Positions 21,434 to 25,781 of a DNA stretch of 25,781 nucleotides are shown here, piece after piece. The DNA is from Bacteroidota bacterium. Its GTDB lineage: Bacteria; Bacteroidota; Bacteroidia; Chitinophagales; Chitinophagaceae. How positions within the stretch are numbered: the first letter of the stretch is position 1; every line of letters starts with the position of its first letter. A program made the position numbers and the translations under genes. The notes beneath the pieces were generated by a model. It was not told where the DNA came from and searched no databases. It worked only from the letters and a program-made list of their open reading frames with translations. The DNA lies in the NCBI GenBank assembly GCA_023423405.1, contig JAFAFR010000015.1, forward strand, positions 1 to 25,781, read 5' to 3'.

Positions 21434-23896
21434 TTACGCTACTGTCGATACAGAAAAGAAAGTTCGGTCTTCTCCGCGGATTGCGCGCGTAGTACCCGTA
21501 ATGTTGAATTGGCCAGTTGAGCGAATGTCGGTTGAACTGCTACCAGCACTTACCTCCACAGGCCCCGGTTCAATGATGAAATCTCCTGACGGTCCCGTGT
21601 AGCCGAGCAAGCTCACGGGAATTGCAAATGTAACCTGCTTCGACGCGCCCGGTGAGAGTTCCAGGCGAGTAAAACCAACGAGTTGTTGAGCAGGTAACGT
21701 GATACCCGTTGCGGTATCTGCGATATACAACTGCAGGATTTCGGTACCGGTGCGGCTACCGGAGTTTGTTACTGTGAGTGACAGTTTTACCTCTCCATTT
21801 ATATCAACATTTTCATGCTCTATCTTTAGTGAACTATAATCGAACCTGGTATAACTCAGGCCGTGGCCGAATGGAAAGAGCGGAGTGGACGGCATGTCCA
21901 GATAGCCCTTGTGTATATCGGCTTTGTTTCGCTGATATCCAGTGCCCCAGTGCTGTCCATAATAAATTGGCACCTGGCCGGAGTGTCTCGGAATGGTGAT
22001 TGGCAGCTTTCCGGATGGATTGGTGACCCCAAAGATTGCATCGGCCAACGCTGTACCCTGACGGGGACCGGCGTAGTATGCGGTGAGGACGGCAGGCAGT
22101 TTATCAATTACTTGCGCAAGGCCCAGTGGGCGCCCCATTGCCACAACCGCGACGGTAGGTTTGCCAAGTGCAGTAATCGCATTCACCAGTTCCACCTGAT
22201 GGGACGGCAGATCAATGTTAGCAGTATCACCGCCTTCCATCTCGGTGAAGTCATCGCCAACCCATCCGGCCCTGCCACCAATATAGAGAATTACAACATC
22301 TGCCTTTTTGGCGACATTGACCGCAGTCTTAATGTCGACCATCTTTCTTTTAACCACGTCAGTGCCTGCCACTGCAGTTACCTGGGCTGAAGGTATGAGC
22401 TTACGGACCGCTTCAGCCAGTGAAATGGCCCCGTATTGCTGTCTCACATACGCCTCGGTATCGGCTATATTGGCAATCTCCGACGCAAGTAATTCTATTC
22501 CTTCTTTCGGTACCTCACCCAACCCAGGCATAGGAAACCGTCCAAGTTTAACTGCAACTTCAAGCATCGGAATTGCTGCCGGGTAGGTGTAATGCGGAAA
22601 TCCAACCATAACGCTGTCTGCATTTGGTCCAATGACGGCGATATTCTTCATGTCAGTTCCGAGCGGTAACAAATTGTTCTCATTCTTCAGCAATGTAACT
22701 GACTCAGCGGCGAGCTGTTGTGACAGATCATTCCCTTCGCCTGCAACTGTCTGGATGACCACCGGGTCTTCGTTTACATACGGGTTTTCAAACAGGCCAA
22801 GGACAAATTTATCGCGCAGCACACGCCGTACACAGGCATCCAACTGAGCTTCCGTAATCTTCCCGTTTTTCACGGCATTAACAAGTTCCATCCCGTACCC
22901 GTGAATGCCGGGGGTCTCGACATCCAGGCCGGCCGCGATGGCCTGTGCTCCAATTTCTTCGGGTGTCTGAGCTACGCGTTGCCGCGTCTGCGCCCATCCG
23001 ATTCCATAGTAATCAGAGACAACAGTTCCTTTAAAACCCATCCGTTCACGCAGCAATTCTGTAAGCACCGCTTTCGAAACGTGAATGGGCACGCCTTCAA
23101 ATGTAGCATACGAAGCCATTACGCCAGAAAGCCCGGCTAACCTGATCGATGCTTCGAATGGACGGGCTAACACATCGTACAATTCGCGGGGGCCGACCGA
23201 AGTCGCAGCCATATTCTGTCCGCCTTCTGTCATCGCATATCCAAGAAAGTGCTTCGCACAAGCCAGTACGCCTTCGCGCAGGTCCTTTCCCTGCATACCT
23301 TGCGTGAAGGAAACACTCATCGCAGAAACAAGGTATGGATCTTCACCGTATGTCTCTATAACCCGTCCCCACCGCGCATCCCGGGCAACATCCATTACCG
23401 GTGCAAGCGCATGAAGCATTCCCGTGGCGCGCATCTGGCGACGTATGATATCTGCCATTGCTTTAATAGCTTCAGGATCCCAGGTAGCTGCCAGTGCGAG
23501 GGGCGAGGGAAATGCCTGGAAGTTGGGCGCGACGACACCATTGAGCGCTTCGTTATGGAAGATGGCGGGGATCTTAAGGCGGGTTTCGTTAACCAGGTAA
23601 CGCTGAATCGTATTAACAGCTTTTGCAACTGTCACCGGAGACTTGTGACCAAAACTGCCAATACCGGCAATATGACCGATGCCCTGCTTAATCAATTTTT
23701 CAGCCTGGTCTGCCATTAGCCCCTTACTATCAAGAAGCGCAAGCGGTACTACGCAGGATACCTGCATTGCCTTTTCCTCAAGCGTCATCCGACGCAGAAG
23801 TGCATCCACCTTTTGCCATATTTGATGGTCATTCCCCGGTTCACTACCTGATGCGTGATCTACAAAATCACGGCGAGTTAGTTTTCGTGTTGGCAT
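21434..23896 (-). CDS. GH3 family beta-glycosidase (beta-glucosidase/xylosidase type)
   Basis: This encodes 820 aa with the complete three-domain GH3 layout. The TIM-barrel domain (about 25-370) has AIFHNEALNG, APVMDVARDARWGRVIETYG, CAKHFLGY (215-217) and the catalytic nucleophile Asp295 in GTVVSDYYGIG. The alpha/beta sandwich (about 390-640) has ESVTLLKNENNLLPL, NIAVIGPNAD and a likely acid/base glutamate near 552-554 (TEMEGGD). A fibronectin-III-like domain follows FPFGHGLSYTRFDYSSL (from about 674). It should remove terminal sugars from beta-linked oligosaccharides; exact substrate is unclear. The N-terminus has MPTRKLTRRDFVDHASG, an RR motif without any hydrophobic segment, so export is doubtful. 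GC is about 50%, above its neighbours. It stands alone. Confidence 0.93.
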   Translation of the reverse strand: MPTRKLTRRDFVDHASGSEPGNDHQIWQKVDALLRRMTLEEKAMQVSCVVPLALLDSKGLMADQAEKLIKQGIGHIAGIGSFGHKSPVTVAKAVNTIQRYLVNETRLKIPAIFHNEALNGVVAPNFQAFPSPLALAATWDPEAIKAMADIIRRQMRATGMLHALAPVMDVARDARWGRVIETYGEDPYLVSAMSVSFTQGMQGKDLREGVLACAKHFLGYAMTEGGQNMAATSVGPRELYDVLARPFEASIRLAGLSGVMASYATFEGVPIHVSKAVLTELLRERMGFKGTVVSDYYGIGWAQTRQRVAQTPEEIGAQAIAAGLDVETPGIHGYGMELVNAVKNGKITEAQLDACVRRVLRDKFVLGLFENPYVNEDPVVIQTVAGEGNDLSQQLAAESVTLLKNENNLLPLGTDMKNIAVIGPNADSVMVGFPHYTYPAAIPMLEVAVKLGRFPMPGLGEVPKEGIELLASEIANIADTEAYVRQQYGAISLAEAVRKLIPSAQVTAVAGTDVVKRKMVDIKTAVNVAKKADVVILYIGGRAGWVGDDFTEMEGGDTANIDLPSHQVELVNAITALGKPTVAVVAMGRPLGLAQVIDKLPAVLTAYYAGPRQGTALADAIFGVTNPSGKLPITIPRHSGQVPIYYGQHWGTGYQRNKADIHKGYLDMPSTPLFPFGHGLSYTRFDYSSLKIEHENVDINGEVKLSLTVTNSGSRTGTEILQLYIADTATGITLPAQQLVGFTRLELSPGASKQVTFAIPVSLLGYTGPSGDFIIEPGPVEVSAGSSSTDIRSTGQFNITGTTRAIRGEDRTFFSVSTVA

Positions 23897-24094
23897 GAGC
23901 GTTAAATGTTGGTTTCTTCAAATAGAGACAGATGCTTCATCAGCTTAGTTGCCACCAGGAACATTTACTGGTTTCATGGACTACTCTCAGCTCGAGCAAT
24001 CTGTGCATCCCCCAACGGAAGTAAAGTTTTAAACCTGCGAAACGGCACCGGATTGACCGGGGAATCCATAAGAAAAAAGAAATGATCGAAGTTC

Positions 24095-24123
24095 GCCGGT
24101 CCACACATTGGCGATGGACCGGC
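24095..24123. repeat. GC-rich hairpin upstream of GH3 gene
   Basis: GCCGGTCCA (24095-24103) and TGGACCGGC (24115-24123) form a perfect 9-bp stem with an 11-nt loop, about 200 bp before the GH3 start. No T-run follows on either strand. Confidence 0.5.
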
Positions 24124-24431
24124 ATTCCATGTTTCGTCCAGCCCGAACGTTGGTCTAAAAGTAGCACAAAAGTTGATATTTAGCAATTAGCCAGGACTTA
24201 TTCTGTCGCCCGAACTGGAGCTCATCTGTGTTAATGTCGATGAGAATATATTCGTCGCCCCGGCATATTGTCAATTCGATGTTAGCAGAGCAGAGCTCAA
24301 ATCGTCGGATAAAAGTCGCTTCGAGAGTAAGGAGCATTTCGAAAACCCGGAAATATTGCGTCGAAATAAACCGACATTATGTGCCTTCGAACAAAATGGA
24401 AAAATGAAAACGCAAAGAATCGGGCGATGGG

Positions 24432-24449
24432 CCTGACGCTAACGTCAGG
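24432..24449. repeat. Hairpin after membrane SRPBCC gene
   Basis: CCTGACG (24432-24438), loop CTAA, and CGTCAGG (24443-24449) form a 7-bp stem starting 24 bp after the stop of the minus-strand SRPBCC gene. The minus strand lacks a T-run after it, so termination here would be weak. Confidence 0.45.
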
Positions 24450-24472
24450 GCTTTATAATAACAGTTCGTTAC

Positions 24473-25018
24473 CTATTGCCGGTCGCCGTCGTTTTCAAGT
24501 ATTTTCTTTAAAGTTGCCAAACTACCATCCAGGTCTTTTGCGAAATTTCTTTCCGCCATTGGTATCATTATATTTAGCGGATATTTCAATGTGCCTGTAT
24601 TGATAAAGTTTACTTTGGTTTGATTGTCGGACAAAGCTTCTGTTTCCATAATCATACTTGCAATTACATTCATTGGCTTTGTAAAACGAATTACGGTTTC
24701 AATTCTTTTTCCTTCAATGATATCTTTAATTTCTTTGGCCCCTTGTCCTGCCTGTTTATTTCCACTCCAGGAATAAATATATCCAATTGTGCCATCCGTT
24801 CCTTTAGTTTCTATTTTCCTGTCAGGATCTGTCTTTGCCCATTTGTTGAACTTGTCCTGGTTTTCAATAAATCTTAAAAAATCAAACACCTTTTGTTTTG
24901 GCGAATTGATGACAATTTCGCGCTTTACATAGTGCTCTTTTCTCAAAACAAGCGCAATAATCAACAATAACACAATGACACCGGCTATTGAAAGTAGAAT
25001 TACGATTATGGTATTCAT
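24473..25018 (-). CDS. Membrane-anchored SRPBCC protein
   Basis: This encodes 181 aa. One membrane helix at about residues 3-25 (IIVILLSIAGVIVLLLIIAL) is followed by a START/Bet v 1-like domain: HYVKREIVINSPKQKVFDFL, WAKTDPDRKI, GTIGYIYSWSG, KRIETVIRFTKPM and the closing helix KDLDGSLATLKKILEND. Bacteroidota carry many such polyketide cyclase-like proteins with an N-terminal anchor; ligand unknown. It is 61 bp after the DUF1801 gene on the same strand and may share its transcript. Confidence 0.88.
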   Translation of the reverse strand: MNTIIVILLSIAGVIVLLLIIALVLRKEHYVKREIVINSPKQKVFDFLRFIENQDKFNKWAKTDPDRKIETKGTDGTIGYIYSWSGNKQAGQGAKEIKDIIEGKRIETVIRFTKPMNVIASMIMETEALSDNQTKVNFINTGTLKYPLNIMIPMAERNFAKDLDGSLATLKKILENDGDRQ

Positions 25019-25079
25019 TTCATTTACTTAATAGTGAATATTTCTGTGGCAATGTCTTTGGGGCTCGTGCAATAATCAC

Positions 25080-25535
25080 CTATTTTTTAAGATTGCTTTC
25101 ATAAACGCTTATCCATTCTTTTACACTCATCCTTTTCATCAATTCCCCAATGAGCTTGTAGGGTATATCATCCAACTTCTTAAAGCGAACACAGCTTTTT
25201 CCCATATCCAATTTTTGATTGCTGTGTTTGGGATATTCGGCTACGAACCACCTCAACAATTCGGGATCGGAATAAATACCCATATGATAGAAATTAATAG
25301 AGTTTTTTTGCGAAGCAATTCCCGCAAATGGCAAAGGTTCGCTTGGCTTGCAATGGTATCCTGCAGGATAAAGTGTATGTGGAACAACATATCCCAATCC
25401 GCCGTAACTAATAGCTGCCTCAAAACCTTTGGGCAGGTTCTTTACAATCACACGATGCAGTTTATTGAAAGGTTCTATCCTGTCCTGTGGAAGGCTGTTT
25501 AGAATTTCTTCAACAGTTTTACCTAGTGCTTTCAT
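25080..25535 (-). CDS. DUF1801 protein (YdhG-like)
   Basis: This encodes 151 aa. Family marks: EEILNSLPQDRIEPFNKLHR, FEAAISYGGLGYVVPHTLYP, INFYHMGIYSDPELLRWFVA and DMGKSCVRFKKLDDIPYKLI. This is the DUF1801 form with a YHMG strand and a conserved GKSC(V/I)RF segment, related to YdhG/frataxin-like iron chaperones of Firmicutes, though that activity cannot be assumed. Cytoplasmic, full length, start at the only good ATG. First gene of the last pair in the window. Confidence 0.88.
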   Translation of the reverse strand: MKALGKTVEEILNSLPQDRIEPFNKLHRVIVKNLPKGFEAAISYGGLGYVVPHTLYPAGYHCKPSEPLPFAGIASQKNSINFYHMGIYSDPELLRWFVAEYPKHSNQKLDMGKSCVRFKKLDDIPYKLIGELMKRMSVKEWISVYESNLKK

Positions 25536-25638
25536 GTGTATGTTTTCTTTCGGATTAATAATTTGTCATTACAACAATCAATTTTATGTTTCATCGTCAA
25601 TCCATAAAAAGCCAAATTTTAATTTTTTTACATTATTG

Positions 25639-25733
25639 TCCGACTAAAGTCGGAATTTAATTACCTGTAATCCTTTGTGGCAAAGGGTTGCAGAGGAAAA
25701 ATGCACTGTTTCAAAATAAAGGGGAGTACTCCC
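25639..25733. repeat. Three consecutive hairpins upstream of DUF1801 gene
   Basis: TCCGACTAAAGTCGGA at 25639-25654 has 7-bp arms and a 2-nt centre. CTGTAATCCTTTG (25665-25677) pairs with CAAAGGGTTGCAG (25681-25693) over 13 positions with two G-U pairs and a TGG loop. GGGAGTACTCCC at 25722-25733 is a perfect 12-bp palindrome. The rest of 25536-25781 shows no gene. The block could be a terminator cluster from a gene beyond the window, or a dispersed structured repeat. Confidence 0.6.
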
Positions 25734-25781
25734 GTCTGTTTAAGTCGAAAAAGCCATTGGTGAGTTATGTGCTTTTCTCCA

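Larger units (their letters stand above)
23897..24472. other. 576-bp stretch without recognisable gene
   Basis: Two minus-strand frames occur (24155-24337, 60 codons; 23974-24186, 70 codons). The second contains FGLDETWNAGPSPMCGPANF and could be a gene remnant, but neither matches a family I know and they overlap each other. The stretch also holds two strong hairpins listed separately. Leader and promoter of the GH3 gene must lie near its left end. Confidence 0.4.

Noticed and set aside
24432..24449. Intrinsic terminator
   Set aside because: A 7-bp stem is present but no T-run follows on the minus strand; kept only as a hairpin.

Overview
The window comes from a member of the Bacteroidota, most likely a Chitinophagaceae-type soil or plant-associated bacterium. 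The evidence is an exported DUF6443/RHS (YD-repeat) protein, an exported SpvB-like RHS protein with tandem DUF5977 repeats, a stand-alone LytTR protein, YcxB-like, DUF2306, DUF1801 and AraC-type small genes, and the scarcity of Shine-Dalgarno sequences. Genus is inference. Every gene except the LytTR gene is on the minus strand.

Region A (1-9815, minus) is a four-gene surface/secretion operon. In transcription order: a 488-aa coiled-coil plus outer-membrane-barrel protein (8349-9815); a 1516-aa exported SpvB/RHS-like protein ending in two DUF5977 repeats (3802-8352, ATGA overlap with the gene before); a 127-aa exported helical protein (3404-3787); and a second exported RHS protein with DUF6443, YD repeats and the RHS core box, whose C-terminus lies beyond the window (1-3373). 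The 1516-aa gene is compositionally mosaic: about 40% GC over its N-terminal two thirds and about 57-60% GC from roughly position 5040 to its end.

Region B (9816-10441) is a non-coding divergent control region. It holds a 20-bp palindrome, two 12-13-bp direct repeats spaced exactly 22 bp, a triple tandem 11-mer and an inverted copy of part of that 11-mer array. The plus-strand LytTR gene (10442-10798) follows and ends at a strong hairpin terminator (10835-10864).

Region C (10949-21132, minus) is a run of unrelated small accessory genes, alone or in pairs. They are: a frameshifted DUF1801 gene, a YcxB-like protein, a broken ankyrin-repeat remnant, a cupin, three beta-lactamase-superfamily (S12-like) serine hydrolases, an NTF2-like lipoprotein, SRPBCC and VOC proteins, DUF2306 and DUF1772-like membrane proteins, an AraC regulator and a second DUF1801 protein. 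The layout resembles a gene-cassette or hitch-hiking accessory array, with some attC-like half-sites around one gene. No integrase is visible and the idea is unproven.

Region D (21434-25781, minus) holds a GC-richer GH3 glycoside hydrolase without a usable signal peptide, a 576-bp apparently non-coding stretch with strong hairpins, then a membrane-anchored SRPBCC protein, a third DUF1801 protein, and a terminal stretch with three consecutive hairpins.

The most interesting candidate system is the region A operon together with its divergent LytTR gene: an outer-membrane barrel/coiled-coil protein co-transcribed with two giant exported RHS proteins and a small exported partner, possibly controlled by the adjacent LytTR protein. 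GC figures are hand counts on sample blocks. Family names come from recognising protein motifs by eye, not from searches.
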